DNA of 51,503 bases. It comes from Glaciibacter superstes DSM 21135 (lineage in GTDB: Bacteria; Actinomycetota; Actinomycetes; Actinomycetales; Microbacteriaceae). The number at the start of each line of letters is the position of its first letter. The stretch's first letter is position 1. Of this stretch, positions 16,535 through 27,533 are shown piece by piece. The DNA lies in the NCBI RefSeq assembly GCF_000421145.1, contig NZ_ATWH01000020.1, positions 1 to 51,503 on the forward strand, given 5' to 3'. The notes under the pieces are model-generated. The model saw only the letters and a program-made list of their open reading frames with translations, had not been told where the DNA came from and did not search any database. Position numbers and translations under genes: made by a program.

Positions 16535-17521
16535 GTGACGAGTTCAGCCAGGCCTCCTCATCGCCGACTGCGCACGGCGATGACGATTGTTGCTGCCATC
16601 GCGGCCATGATCGCCGGCCTCGGGGTCGTGCAGCCCGCCACGGCGCAGGCGCCGTCCGTTCAGGCGCAAGCGCAGACCGCGCAAACGGATGCGACGCTGC
16701 CGGCCTTCGCGAGCCTGGTCGCGTCAGTCGCGACCACATCGAAGGAGCTCGACACCGCCGGCTTCGATCCCGGCTTCATCATCAGCGACTACAACTTCTA
16801 CAACCCGTTCGCGATGACCGTCGGCGGAATCCAGGACTTCCTCGAAGACCGCGACTGCCGCCCGCGCGACGACTCCCCGTGTCTCGATGAATATCGGGAG
16901 ACCACGACCTACCAGCCAGACCAGGGTGAAGGACACTGCTCCGCCTACACTGCCGCGCGCAAGGAGACGGCCAGCCGCATCATCGAAAAGGTGGCTGAGG
17001 CGTGCACGATCAGTCCGAGGGTTCTCCTGGTGTTGCTGCAGAAGGAACAGTCCCTGCTGACCAGGCCCAGCGCATCCGGTTACCTGCGTGCCACCGGTTA
17101 CGGCTGCCCAGACACGGCAGACTGCGACACCGAGTACTTCGGCTTCTTCAACCAGGTCTACAACGCGGCCTGGCAGTTCCGGCAGTACACGCAGGAGCCG
17201 GAGCGCACGTTCAAGGTCGGAGCTGTCGACGTGCAGTTCCACCCCGACGCGGCCTGCGGGGCGACCCCAATCGAGATCCGCAACCAGGCGACCGCCAACC
17301 TGTACAACTACACGCCGTACCAGCCGAACGACGCGGCGCTGGCGAATCCGAGCGAAGAAGGCGACGGATGCTCGGCGTACGGAAACCTGAACTTCTGGCT
17401 GTTCTACACGCGCTGGTTCGGTGACTCGCACTCTGTGCGGTTCCCTGCGTACTTCGACGCCTGCCTGAATTACGTCGGCGGGCAGCCGTGCCGCCCGGCC
17501 GAACTGGTGCCGAACGCATGA
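16535..17521 (+). CDS. Secreted protein with lysozyme-like motif
   Basis: About 328 residues with a signal peptide: basic start, hydrophobic core [16 protein letters not shown] and an AQA-type cleavage site, then an Ala/Gln linker. The mature part holds [10 protein letters not shown], several paired cysteines, and [18 protein letters not shown] followed by RATGYGCP and [18 protein letters not shown]. The LLQKEQSL segment resembles the catalytic-Glu helix of SLT/lysozyme-like cell-wall enzymes, but I cannot assign it to a family. Start GTG 16535 is chosen because the signal peptide follows; an upstream in-frame start at 16454 overlaps panD. Confidence 0.6.
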   Translation: MTSSARPPHRRLRTAMTIVAAIAAMIAGLGVVQPATAQAPSVQAQAQTAQTDATLPAFASLVASVATTSKELDTAGFDPGFIISDYNFYNPFAMTVGGIQDFLEDRDCRPRDDSPCLDEYRETTTYQPDQGEGHCSAYTAARKETASRIIEKVAEACTISPRVLLVLLQKEQSLLTRPSASGYLRATGYGCPDTADCDTEYFGFFNQVYNAAWQFRQYTQEPERTFKVGAVDVQFHPDAACGATPIEIRNQATANLYNYTPYQPNDAALANPSEEGDGCSAYGNLNFWLFYTRWFGDSHSVRFPAYFDACLNYVGGQPCRPAELVPNA

Positions 17522-17531
17522 GCTGGCTGCC

Positions 17532-17861
17532 ATGATTCCGGTGTACGGGCAGACCGTCGACGGTGCCACGCGGTGCGTGCACTATCACTCTGCCGAAGAC
17601 ATCGTGGCGATCAAGTTCGCCTGCTGCGGGCGGTACTACCCGTGTTTCGAGTGTCACGCCGCCGATGTCACGCATCCGGCCGCGCAGTGGCCAAAGTCGC
17701 ACTGGAGCGAGAAAGCCATCCTGTGCGGCGCCTGCCAGAGCGAGCTGACGATCACCACCTATAAGGAGGTGTCGGCCTGCCCGCACTGCGCTGCGGCCTT
17801 CAACGACGGATGCCGCCTGCACGCCCACCTGTACTTCGAGGTTCCGGCCGTTTCGTCCTAG
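17532..17861 (+). CDS. CHY zinc-finger protein
   Basis: 109 residues with the CHY-type zinc-finger pattern: CVHYHS, KFACCGRYYPCFECH, ILCGACQSEL and CPHCAA. These small cytoplasmic zinc proteins bind two or three metal ions; their role in bacteria is not established. It lies 10 bp after the secreted-protein gene and may be co-transcribed. Confidence 0.85.
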   Translation: MIPVYGQTVDGATRCVHYHSAEDIVAIKFACCGRYYPCFECHAADVTHPAAQWPKSHWSEKAILCGACQSELTITTYKEVSACPHCAAAFNDGCRLHAHLYFEVPAVSS

Positions 17862-17900
17862 CGCCGGACGATCCGGGGGTCCTGACCGCGCCGGTTCTAA

Positions 17901-17918
17901 AGTCAATTGCTATTGACT
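17901..17918. promoter_or_regulatory. Perfect inverted repeat before doxX-like gene
   Basis: AGTCAAT-TGCT-ATTGACT: 7-bp arms with a 4-base spacer, about 64 bp before the start. A second near-palindrome, TCTTCTAAGAAGA, follows near 17938. The region is AT-rich for this DNA and looks like an operator-promoter; the regulator is not in the immediate neighbourhood. Confidence 0.7.
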
Positions 17919-17981
17919 AAAGAGTTGCCGGGTCGCTATCTTCTAAGAAGACACATCATTCTTTTTAGAAGGGTTCCTCTC

Positions 17982-18422
17982 ATGGCCACCACCGCTCCGG
18001 CCTCTACCGCATCCACATCCACCGGCACCCTTCGCGATCCGGGATACCAGGCGTTCTTCATTCTCCGAACGGTGTTCACCGTCGCACCGATCATCTTCGG
18101 CCTCGACAAGTTCTTCAACCTGCTGACGGAATGGCCGCAGTATCTCGCTCCCTGGATGGCAGACCTGTTCCCCGGAACGGCACAGCAGGCGATGTACACC
18201 GTCGGGGTCGTCGAGATCCTCGCGGGTGTGCTGGTCGCCGTGCTTCCACGGATCGGCGGCTGGGTGGTGGCGGCTTGGCTGTTCGGCATCATCATCAGCC
18301 TGGTCACGGTACCGGGTTTCTTCGATGTCGCCCTTCGCGACTTCGGCCTCCTCGTCGCTGCCATCGCCTTGGCCCGGCTCGCCTCGAAATACGCCAGGAG
18401 GAATGTCACCCGGCGCGCGTGA
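17982..18422 (+). CDS. DoxX-like membrane protein
   Basis: 146 residues with four predicted transmembrane helices: FFILRTVFTVAPIIFGLDKF, AMYTVGVVEILAGVLVAVLP, WVVAAWLFGIIISLVTVPGF and FGLLVAAIALARLA. The conserved GLDKF and VGVVEILAG segments fit the DoxX/DUF4395-like group, linked to redox balance in Actinobacteria. GAAGGG precedes the ATG at 17982. Monocistronic behind an inverted-repeat operator. Confidence 0.7.
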   Translation: MATTAPASTASTSTGTLRDPGYQAFFILRTVFTVAPIIFGLDKFFNLLTEWPQYLAPWMADLFPGTAQQAMYTVGVVEILAGVLVAVLPRIGGWVVAAWLFGIIISLVTVPGFFDVALRDFGLLVAAIALARLASKYARRNVTRRA

Positions 18423-18530
18423 GCCCTGGGCCGACGACGAGGGCAGTGACCCGGCCAGCGGCGTCCGCGCGGGCGGCCGCGTCGCCTGGCCGCGCCGGAC
18501 TCTCCCTCGGGTCACGATTAGGCTGAATGC

Positions 18531-19865
18531 GTGACCGACTCCACTCAGCTTCCGATCGACCGCACCTCCCACGACACCCTCGCCACCACCGGCCTCGATT
18601 ACCGCCTGCTCGACGTGACGGATGCTGACGCGGCTCGCGCGTGGCTGCTGGCCGAGACCCGCGGGTTCCACGATGGCGCTCGGAGCGATGCGCTCATCGA
18701 AGCTCAGACGCGCGACATGGCCGGCGACCGGGTTATCGGGGTCTGGGACTCCTCCGCCCTCGACGCCGGTTCTCCCCTGGCCACCGTGCGTAGCTGGATC
18801 ATGGATCTCACCGTGCCGGGTGGCGCCGCCCTTCCGGCCTGGGCGATCAGCGATGTGACCGTGGCGCCGACCTATCGTCGCCGCGGAGTCGCTCGCGCTC
18901 TGCTCACCGCCGAACTTCGCACTGCCCGTGACGCCGGAATCTCGATGGCGATGCTTACCGTCTCTGAAGCCACCATCTATAGCCGCTACGGCTTCGGCCC
19001 GGCGGCCTGGCAGGCGCACTACGCCATTGACACCCGCCGCGCCCACTGGAGGGGCCCGACGCCCGCTGGTCGCCTGCAGCTGGTCGCACCCGCCTCACTT
19101 CTCGGCGAAGCGCCTGCCGTCTTCGCGCGTGCGCGTCGCGTCTCCCCCGGCGAGGTCGACCGCCGCACCGACCTCTGGCAGCGCATCGTCGGGGTGTACC
19201 CGGCGAAACCGCAGGACGACAAGCGCGACGACCTCTACGCCGTTCGCTACGACGACGAGACCGGCACGCTGCAGGGCTTCGCGGTGTACCGCTTTGTGCA
19301 CGAGAACGCGGCCTTTCCCAATCGCCTCGAGGTCACCGACCTGGTCGCCGCGACCGACGACGCCTACGCCGCACTGTGGCGCATCCTGGTCGAGATGGAC
19401 CTCACCGACGACATCACTGCTCCGATGCGCGCCGTGAACGAGCCGCTGTCGTGGATGGTCGCCGACCGGCGCGCTGTGCAGAAGACCGACGAGCGCGACC
19501 ACCTGTGGCTGCGCATCCTCGACGTTCCAGCCACGCTCGAACGACGCACCTACGCGTCGCCAGGAGAGTTCGTGCTCACCGTCGAAGACGATCTCGGCTT
19601 CATCGATGGCGAGTACCTGCTCACGGTTGATGCTGACGGGCGCGGCACCGCGCATCCGCTGGCCGAAAGCGATACTGATCCGTCGTCGGCCGCCGCGCGC
19701 CTCACGCTCACTGCCGCCGACCTGGCGTCGCTCTACCTGGGCGGTGCGAGCGCGGTCGACCTGGCCGGGTCTGCACGCCTCACCGAACAGACGACGGATG
19801 CCGCGGCTCGCCTCGATGCGACGTTCCGGTCTGCGCACCCCCCGCGCCTCAGCACCTGGTTCTAG
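18531..19865 (+). CDS. Eis-family GNAT N-acetyltransferase
   Basis: 444 residues. N-terminal GNAT domain with the acetyl-CoA loop VAPTYRRRGVARALL (about residues 110-124) and SEATIYSRYGFGPA, whose Tyr matches the general acid of Eis; a second GNAT-like domain; and a sterol-carrier-like C-terminal domain. The protein ends in Trp-Phe, fitting Eis enzymes, which use the free C-terminal carboxylate as catalytic base. Acetylates amines of aminoglycosides or peptides in the known family. Start GTG 18531. Confidence 0.85.
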   Translation: MTDSTQLPIDRTSHDTLATTGLDYRLLDVTDADAARAWLLAETRGFHDGARSDALIEAQTRDMAGDRVIGVWDSSALDAGSPLATVRSWIMDLTVPGGAALPAWAISDVTVAPTYRRRGVARALLTAELRTARDAGISMAMLTVSEATIYSRYGFGPAAWQAHYAIDTRRAHWRGPTPAGRLQLVAPASLLGEAPAVFARARRVSPGEVDRRTDLWQRIVGVYPAKPQDDKRDDLYAVRYDDETGTLQGFAVYRFVHENAAFPNRLEVTDLVAATDDAYAALWRILVEMDLTDDITAPMRAVNEPLSWMVADRRAVQKTDERDHLWLRILDVPATLERRTYASPGEFVLTVEDDLGFIDGEYLLTVDADGRGTAHPLAESDTDPSSAAARLTLTAADLASLYLGGASAVDLAGSARLTEQTTDAAARLDATFRSAHPPRLSTWF

Positions 19866-19889
19866 CGGCCCGGTGCTGGGTCACTCGCG

Positions 19890-20489
19890 TCAGCCGCGCG
19901 CGGAGCTCGGAACAACCGTGAGCACCCGCTGGATGAACGACAGGAAGTCGTTCATCCAGCTTTCGAGGAACTCACGGGTGCCGTCGTTGGTGCACTCTCC
20001 GTCATCGGTGAACAACCCGGGAACGGTCTGGATATAGGCCTCAGGCGCGTTCATCTGCGGTGAATTGCAGAAGCTGAGCACGCTGCGCAGGTTCTGTTGC
20101 GCCACCGCCGTGCCGATCGCCCCGCTCGATGTGCCGATCACGGCAGACGGCCTGCCGGTGAATGAATTGGTTCCCCAGGGGCGGCTGGCCCAATCGATCG
20201 CGTTCTTCAGCGCGCCGGGAATCGACCGGTTGTACTCGGGGGTGACGAACAGCACCGCGTCCATCGACTCGATCGATGCCTTGAAATCCCGCGCGACGGG
20301 CGGGTAGTCGGCGTCGTAGTCGTAGCTGTAGAGCGGGAGGTTGCCGATCGCGATCTCCGTCATCTCCAGTTGCTCTGGGGCAAGTCGCACCAACACTTTC
20401 GAGAGGGTGCGGTTGATCGACGCCGAGGCGAGGCTGCCGACGAAGTAGCCGACCGTGTATGGGGGTTCGTGCTCGATGACCTTTGCCAT
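19890..20489 (-). CDS. NAD(P)H-dependent FMN reductase
   Basis: 199 residues, flavodoxin-like fold. The FMN phosphate loop GSLASASINRTL (residues 18-29) and TPEYNRSIPGALKNAIDW (about 83-100) are typical of the NADPH-dependent FMN reductase family that includes chromate and quinone reductases (ChrR, YieF). Cytoplasmic. A C-terminal helix of about 30 residues (FLESWMNDFLSFIQRVL) extends the core. It converges with the Eis-type gene. Confidence 0.88.
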   Translation of the reverse strand: MAKVIEHEPPYTVGYFVGSLASASINRTLSKVLVRLAPEQLEMTEIAIGNLPLYSYDYDADYPPVARDFKASIESMDAVLFVTPEYNRSIPGALKNAIDWASRPWGTNSFTGRPSAVIGTSSGAIGTAVAQQNLRSVLSFCNSPQMNAPEAYIQTVPGLFTDDGECTNDGTREFLESWMNDFLSFIQRVLTVVPSSARG

Positions 20490-20545
20490 GATGCTGTCCC
20501 TTCGTTTGCTCCATTCAACGCTGGCGCGCAGGGGATGACAAGGGG

Positions 20546-21295
20546 TCAGGACCGGTTGTACACCCAGGGCAAGTCGCCGATCTCCAGGCGGTTTCGCGCG
20601 CCATCGGCTTCGAACAGTGCGTCATCCGCGTAGGCGATGTCGTCTTGCCACAGGAGCACATCGCCGCGTGTGTTCGCACCCATGCGGGTCACATAATTCT
20701 GAACGGTGCCGTGACGCGCGGCCTCCAGTGCATCGTGCACTGTGGCGTGCTTCGACAGTTCGTGGAGCGTGACCCAGGTCGGTGGAACGAGCGCGAGCAG
20801 ACCAGAGCCGTGGCTGTCGAGCGCGACCTGTGGGCGGAGCCAGGCGAAGTCGACGGCCTCGTTCGGAGACAGCACGACGTCTCCCTTGGGCGCCCTCGCC
20901 TGGAAGAACCAGGTGTGGAAGCGTCTCGGTGCACTCTCAGGTGGAGTCCAGCGAGCGGTCGGCACCAGCGCATCGGGGGTCAACTCGAGCGCGGTCTCTT
21001 CCCGCACCTCGCGCACCGCCGCGCGGCTTGCGGCGGCTTCTTCGGAATCGGCTTCGGGGACAGCTTCGGGATCGGTGTTCGATGCCACCCGGTCCTCCGG
21101 ATCGACCCGGCCGCCGGGAAAGACCCAGGCGCCGGCGAACGAGCCGCGGTCGCGTGGCCGCTCGAGCAGCAGCACCTCGATGCCGGCCGTGCCATCTGAA
21201 CCCGCTGTCCCGTCGCGCATGAGCACGACGGTTGCCGCCGCAACAGGAGCGGTAACGGATGCTGCGGCATCCGTTTCGCCTGCATCTCGCGTCAT
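20546..21295 (-). CDS. Nudix hydrolase with interrupted Nudix box
   Basis: 249 residues. The Nudix signature is split: VFPGGRVDPED (about residues 57-67), then an insert of about 20 mostly acidic residues, then AAVREVREETALEL with the catalytic REVREE. The arrangement recalls the NUDT19/RP2 group, whose members also carry an insert in the box and hydrolyse CoA-type or nucleotide pyrophosphates. An Ala/Thr-rich N-terminus precedes the domain. Divergent from the MBL hydrolase gene. Confidence 0.85.
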   Translation of the reverse strand: MTRDAGETDAAASVTAPVAAATVVLMRDGTAGSDGTAGIEVLLLERPRDRGSFAGAWVFPGGRVDPEDRVASNTDPEAVPEADSEEAAASRAAVREVREETALELTPDALVPTARWTPPESAPRRFHTWFFQARAPKGDVVLSPNEAVDFAWLRPQVALDSHGSGLLALVPPTWVTLHELSKHATVHDALEAARHGTVQNYVTRMGANTRGDVLLWQDDIAYADDALFEADGARNRLEIGDLPWVYNRS

Positions 21296-21390
21296 CGCGT
21301 CTCCCGTTCCGGCTCGCCACCGCGCAGCCTCCCTTCCACCCTACGCGGGCGTCTCATCTGCTGCTGCTGCACGAGGCTAGGCTGCAGAAC

Positions 21391-22251
21391 ATGGCATTCG
21401 AACGGAGCAGCCCCCTCACCAGGCGATTGCTCGCACCGAACCCGGGGCCGATGACACTCGATGGAACGAACTCCTACCTGATCAGTGCGCCCGGCTCCGA
21501 GACGGTGGTCGTGGTCGATCCCGGCCCGCGGAACGAAGACCATCTGGCCGCCCTCGCCGCTGACGGGCGCGTCGAGCTGGTGCTCATCACCCACCATCAC
21601 CGCGATCACAGTGAAGCGAGCGTTCGGTTCGCCGAGCTCACCGGTGCGCCGGTGCGGGCCGCTGACCCTGCCTTCTGTGTCCCGGCGTTCGGCATCCCCG
21701 CGCTCGGCATCCCCGCGCTCGACATCCCCGCGCTCGACATCACTGGCGAGCCCTTGGTCGATGGCGAGGTGATCGAAGCCGGCGGCGCACGCATCCGCGT
21801 CATCGCAACACCAGGGCACACGAATGATTCGGTCTGCTTCCACCTGCCAGACGACGGGCCGAACGGCTCCGTTCTCACCGGCGACACCATCCTCGGTCGC
21901 GGAACAACCATCATCGCCGATCCTGACGGCACCCTCGGGGACTATCTGCGCTCACTCGCTGTGTTGCGTGAACTCGGTCCGGCGACGGTACTCCCGGCGC
22001 ATGGCCCGGTGCTGCCCGATCTCGTCACGATCTGCGACGCCTACCTCGCCCACCGCCGCGAGCGCCTCGACCAGGTGCGCAGGGCGCTGGCGGAGTTGGG
22101 GTCGGATGCGACCGCGTCTGGCGACCGGTCGTTTGAGCAACTGGTCGGGCGGGTCACCGACCTGGTCTATTCAGAAACGGATGCGGCCGTGCGGTTCGCC
22201 GCCGAGGCATCCGTTCGCGCCCAACTGGCCTGGCTGCGCGCAGCCGACTGA
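21391..22251 (+). CDS. MBL-fold metallo-hydrolase (LACTB2-like)
   Basis: 286 residues. Metal-binding THHHRDH at residues 67-73, ATPGHTNDS and LTGDTILG further on, and a C-terminal winged-helix-like segment, as in LACTB2-type metallo-beta-lactamase-fold hydrolases. Start ATG 21391: the protein aligns from LLAPNPGPMTLDGTNSYL; the frame is open upstream. A loop at about residues 98-117 is built of four PALGI-like repeats from a 15-bp tandem array and looks like a recent insertion outside the metal site. Confidence 0.85.
   Translation: MAFERSSPLTRRLLAPNPGPMTLDGTNSYLISAPGSETVVVVDPGPRNEDHLAALAADGRVELVLITHHHRDHSEASVRFAELTGAPVRAADPAFCVPAFGIPALGIPALDIPALDITGEPLVDGEVIEAGGARIRVIATPGHTNDSVCFHLPDDGPNGSVLTGDTILGRGTTIIADPDGTLGDYLRSLAVLRELGPATVLPAHGPVLPDLVTICDAYLAHRRERLDQVRRALAELGSDATASGDRSFEQLVGRVTDLVYSETDAAVRFAAEASVRAQLAWLRAAD
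21681..21740. repeat. 15-bp in-frame tandem array, 4 units
   Basis: Four 15-bp units (21681, 21696, 21711, 21726) with core CCCCGCGCTCGGCAT, inside the MBL-hydrolase gene. The reading frame is kept. Confidence 0.9.
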
Positions 22252-22275
22252 CCCTGACCATCGACTTCGACTGGT

Positions 22276-23145
22276 TCAACCAGCGTCATCCAGCACCGCA
22301 CGCAGTTTCTCGGCGAACGCCGCTGGATCGTTGTTCGGAGTCCAGTCGTTCGCCGTGAAGCCACCATGGTCACCGGGGAAGACCACGGGCACGGTGCCAA
22401 GCAAGTCAGCGAACGCCTCGCCACCTCGGCGGGCCAGAGTGCCCTCGCCCTCAGCACCGATAGCGGGCACGATGCGCACCCCCGATGCGATCAGCGCCGC
22501 AGCGTCGGGCGTGTACGGCGGCATGGCCATGTTGTAGGCGAGCAGGGCATCATCACGGGAGCAGTCATCGTCAGTCGACAAGCCGAACTGCGCTGGATCG
22601 GGGTCAGGCTGCTCCAGGTAGTCCCCAGGCAACGGTCCAGACTGAAACACCAACTGAATGAATTTCGCCATGGCGGGTCCGTACCCGCGTTGACGATAGG
22701 TGTCCACGATGTCGGCGTTGACCTTCAGGACCATCTCGGCGTCCTCCAGCAGCATCGCCAGAGGAGGCTCGTGCGCGACCAACGTGCGGATATCGCCCGG
22801 GTGGGCCACCACCCAGGGCAGCGCGGCCGCAGCACCGCCGCTTGATCCGAACGCGTCGACCGGTCCTCGGCTGACGGCTTCAACCACTCGATGGAGGTCG
22901 TCACCGTGGATCTCGGTGGTCACTTCGCCACCGTCTTTCAGGTGACTGCGCTCCGTCATCCGTGGGTCGTAAGTGACCACGATGCGGTCATCGAAGTGCG
23001 ACACCAACTGCTTGAATCCGGATGCCCCCATCGGCGAGCCGAAAATGAAAAGCGGTGGGTGGTCGCCGGGGCGGCTCGGCTCATGAACGTCGTAGGTGAG
23101 GACCGCCCCTGGCACGTCCAGGGTGTGCGTCTCGGTCTTGGGCAT
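22276..23145 (-). CDS. Alpha/beta hydrolase
   Basis: 289 residues. Oxyanion-side HEPSRPGDHPPLFIFGSPMG, nucleophile elbow FGSSGGAAAAL (Ser near residue 104) and a late His in FPGDHGGF. General alpha/beta-hydrolase fold; substrate unknown. The ATG at 23145 (behind GAGGAAC) is preferred over the upstream in-frame start at 23178 on spacing. Confidence 0.82.
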   Translation of the reverse strand: MPKTETHTLDVPGAVLTYDVHEPSRPGDHPPLFIFGSPMGASGFKQLVSHFDDRIVVTYDPRMTERSHLKDGGEVTTEIHGDDLHRVVEAVSRGPVDAFGSSGGAAAALPWVVAHPGDIRTLVAHEPPLAMLLEDAEMVLKVNADIVDTYRQRGYGPAMAKFIQLVFQSGPLPGDYLEQPDPDPAQFGLSTDDDCSRDDALLAYNMAMPPYTPDAAALIASGVRIVPAIGAEGEGTLARRGGEAFADLLGTVPVVFPGDHGGFTANDWTPNNDPAAFAEKLRAVLDDAG

Positions 23146-23236
23146 TCTCAGTTCCTCTCGGTCGTCTTTGCGGCGCATACGTCACCGAGCGTATTTCCTC
23201 TGACTCGGATTGTCGATGGTGATCGTGTGGCCTGTC

Positions 23237-23863
23237 TCAGGGCGTGCTGTCGCGCAGCACACTGCCGTCGCCGGCATCGATCTGAATGGAGTGCTTCGCT
23301 CCGGACTTGTCGATCACGTCCGCTTCCCAGACCGTCTTGCCGTGCTCCGAGTCGAGTTCCAGCTCGGTGATCCTGCCGCCTGGCACGGCGGCGAGCATCC
23401 GTTTTGCTGCTTCCCGGTAGTCGATCGCGGCCGCGTTGACCTGGTTCAGGTGCTCCGCCTTGTCTTCCGCGTCGTCGGCATCCGCGGTCGGTCCGCTCAC
23501 CAGCTCGCTCCCGTCCGCGGAGATGTCCATCTCATACTCGGTGCCGTCGGAGGTGACGACGTGCACCTCCCAGACGGTTCCGTTGCGCTCGCTATCGATT
23601 GCAGTCACCGTACTGTCGGGTACCTCGGTCAGCGCTCGTTCGCCGGCGCTCAGCAGCGCTTCCTGACTTTCGCTCCCTGCGGGTGGAGCCGACGAGCTTG
23701 TGCCTGGCCCCGGGCTGGCGCTCTGCGCGGGCGATGTCGGCAGGATCTGCGGCGCACCCTGGCCCTCGCCGGTGCATCCGGCGAGCGCCAGCGCAACGGC
23801 TCCCGCCAGGGCAACGGGGAGCGCGCCGCGCAGCCATCCTGTGCGTGACGCTGTGCTCGGCAT
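23237..23863 (-). CDS. PepSY-domain lipoprotein
   Basis: 208 residues. Lipoprotein signal with lipobox LAGC (Cys30), a Pro/Ser-rich linker, then two PepSY-like repeats: ALTEVPDSTVTAIDSERNG...WEVHVVTSDGTEYEMDI and MLAAVPGGRITELELDSEHG...WEADVIDKSGAKHSIQI. Anchored outside the membrane; PepSY domains are thought to inhibit or modulate proteases, but function is unproven. ATG 23863 follows AGGAG. Confidence 0.85.
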   Translation of the reverse strand: MPSTASRTGWLRGALPVALAGAVALALAGCTGEGQGAPQILPTSPAQSASPGPGTSSSAPPAGSESQEALLSAGERALTEVPDSTVTAIDSERNGTVWEVHVVTSDGTEYEMDISADGSELVSGPTADADDAEDKAEHLNQVNAAAIDYREAAKRMLAAVPGGRITELELDSEHGKTVWEADVIDKSGAKHSIQIDAGDGSVLRDSTP

Positions 23864-23879
23864 GACGAAACTCCTCTGC

Positions 23880-23911
23880 TGGGCATTCGGACGTTTGGGC
23901 ATTCGGACGTT
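23880..23911. repeat. 16-bp tandem duplication
   Basis: TGGGCATTCGGACGTT occurs twice in direct succession, just upstream of the PepSY lipoprotein start, within its likely promoter region. Confidence 0.9.
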
Positions 23912-24024
23912 GCCGGTCACTCTCGAGTCCACGCCGCTACTCCGCTTCTGTCAAGGCCACCGCCCGTCAGAAGCGAGCGCACAGACCGCCCCTCTGAGAG
24001 TCGGTGGGCCGCTACGCTCGAAAG

Positions 24025-24465
24025 ATGGGAGTCATGCGAACCATTGCCGCCATTGTGGGATCCGCCGGAATTGCCGGCATCGGACTCGCGCACGTGGCCT
24101 GGGGTCGTGGCTCCAGCTGGCCGATGCAGACACGCGCTGAGCTCGCAGATGCCGTCGTCGGAAGTCCAGTCGCACCAGATCCGCCGGAGTGTTATGCCGT
24201 TGCGGGGGCCGCAGCCGTCGCCGCTGCCGTGGTTGCCGGCGCCGGCGGTTCGGGAAGGCTCGCCACCCTGGCGAGATGGGGCATCGTTGCGGTGCTGGCG
24301 ACGCGAGGGCTGGCCGGCGGCCGTGTGGCCGTCAGTGCACTGGGACTCCCGGAACCGTCACAGCGGTTCATCGACCTCGACAACACCGTGTACCGACCGC
24401 TGTGTTTCACGCTGGCGGCCGGGACGGCGCTGTCTATACGACGTCGTCGCGGCGCTGCGGGATGA
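24025..24465 (+). CDS. DUF3995-like membrane protein
   Basis: 146 residues with four hydrophobic spans. GLAHVAWGRGSSWP near the N-terminus and NTVYRPLCFTLAAG near the C-terminus match the pattern of DUF3995 membrane proteins (conserved H-x-x-W and D-x-x-x-Y-x-P-L). Function unknown. A second ATG at 24034 is possible. Confidence 0.65.
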   Translation: MGVMRTIAAIVGSAGIAGIGLAHVAWGRGSSWPMQTRAELADAVVGSPVAPDPPECYAVAGAAAVAAAVVAGAGGSGRLATLARWGIVAVLATRGLAGGRVAVSALGLPEPSQRFIDLDNTVYRPLCFTLAAGTALSIRRRRGAAG

Positions 24466-26271
<1,806 letters not shown>

Positions 26272-26333
26272 AACGCGACGCCCTTGAAGTACATCTAGCA
26301 GCAGTTCTGTACCACATCAAGCAGGACGAACCC

Positions 26334-26362
26334 GGCCAGGGCACTGTTACTGTGCCCTGGCC
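26334..26362. terminator. Strong hairpin after argG
   Basis: GGCCAGGGCAC-TGTTACT-GTGCCCTGGCC: perfect 11-bp stem with a 7-base loop, between convergent argG and the Old Yellow Enzyme gene. Likely bidirectional terminator, although no T-run follows. Confidence 0.8.
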
Positions 26363-26410
26363 GGACGCTCGAGGCTCCCGCGGTTGAATCGGAGCGTCGC
26401 GTGTGCCGCG

Positions 26411-27523
26411 TTACTCGACGGCAGCGAGCTCGAGGGTCGGGTAGTCGAGGTAGCCACGCTCGTCGCCGCCGTAGAACGTCCTCTGATCAGGATCGTTGAG
26501 CGAAGCACCAGACTTCAGCCGCTCGACCAGATCCGGATTGGCCAGCGCGAGGCTGCCGACGGTGACGACATCGGCGAGACCGTCTTCGATGTCGCGTACA
26601 CGAGTCTCGAGGTCGACGCCGCCGCGGTTGAGCAACAGTGTGTTCGGCCACAGGCTGCGCAGTTTACGCAGTAGTGGAGCATCGCCCCCGCCCGAGGCAA
26701 TGTGCAGGTAGGCGAGGTTCAAGGGAGCCAGAGCCGAGACCAGAGCACTGTAGAGCTCATCGGAATCGTGCTCGACGATGTCATTGAGCGGGCTCCCTGG
26801 CGAGACACGGATGCCCGTACGTCCAGCGCCGATCTCGTCGGCAACGGCGGCCGCGACTTCCACGCTGAGCCGAATCCGGTTGGCGATCGATCCGCCATAC
26901 TCATCCGTGCGCTGGTTCGCATTGTTCGACAGGAACTGCTGCAGCAGGTACCCGTTCGCCGAGTGGATCTCCACTCCGTCAGCCCCGGCAGCGATCGCAG
27001 CCCGGGCGGCGAGACGGAACTCCTCCACTACCCCGCGCACCTCATCCGTCGACAGGTCGCGCGGCTCGGGAATCGGCTGCATGCCGGCGGCAGTGAACAT
27101 CGGGCTGGCCGGTGCGACGGATGACGGCGCCACGGCCTGGCGTCCGTGCGGCGTGTTCTGAGGATGGGAGACGCGACCCACATGCATCAGCTGAATCACG
27201 ATGCGGCCCCCTGCCTCGTGCACCGCGTCGGTGACGGCACGCCAGCCATCGATGTGATCGTCGTGGTAGATGCCCGGTGTGAGCAGATATCCCTGCCCGT
27301 CCGCGGAAGGTTGGGTGCCCTCGGTGATGATGAGCGCCATGGAGGCGCGCTGGGCGTAGTACCGGGCGTTCATGTCACTGGGTACGCCGCTCTCATGGGA
27401 GCGGTCACGCGTCATCGGTGCCATCGCGAGCCGGTGCGGCAGTTGCAGATCGCCGACTACGGTTGGCTGCCACAGCGGGGACAATGCGGCGGGGTCGAGG
27501 TTCTGGTCGTCGTTCGTTGTCAT
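26411..27523 (-). CDS. Old Yellow Enzyme family alkene reductase
   Basis: 370 residues. FMN-binding TIM barrel: LPHRLAMAPMTRDRSHESGV, a substrate-binding H-x-x-N pair in GVEIHSANGYLLQQFLSNNA, and the conserved NQRTDEYGGSIANRIRL. Resembles NemA/xenobiotic reductases, which reduce activated C=C bonds, nitro esters and electrophiles with NADPH. Eleven bases downstream of the Ddn-like gene, in one operon that diverges from marR. Confidence 0.93.
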   Translation of the reverse strand: MTTNDDQNLDPAALSPLWQPTVVGDLQLPHRLAMAPMTRDRSHESGVPSDMNARYYAQRASMALIITEGTQPSADGQGYLLTPGIYHDDHIDGWRAVTDAVHEAGGRIVIQLMHVGRVSHPQNTPHGRQAVAPSSVAPASPMFTAAGMQPIPEPRDLSTDEVRGVVEEFRLAARAAIAAGADGVEIHSANGYLLQQFLSNNANQRTDEYGGSIANRIRLSVEVAAAVADEIGAGRTGIRVSPGSPLNDIVEHDSDELYSALVSALAPLNLAYLHIASGGGDAPLLRKLRSLWPNTLLLNRGGVDLETRVRDIEDGLADVVTVGSLALANPDLVERLKSGASLNDPDQRTFYGGDERGYLDYPTLELAAVE

Positions 27524-27533
27524 GCGGTTCTCC

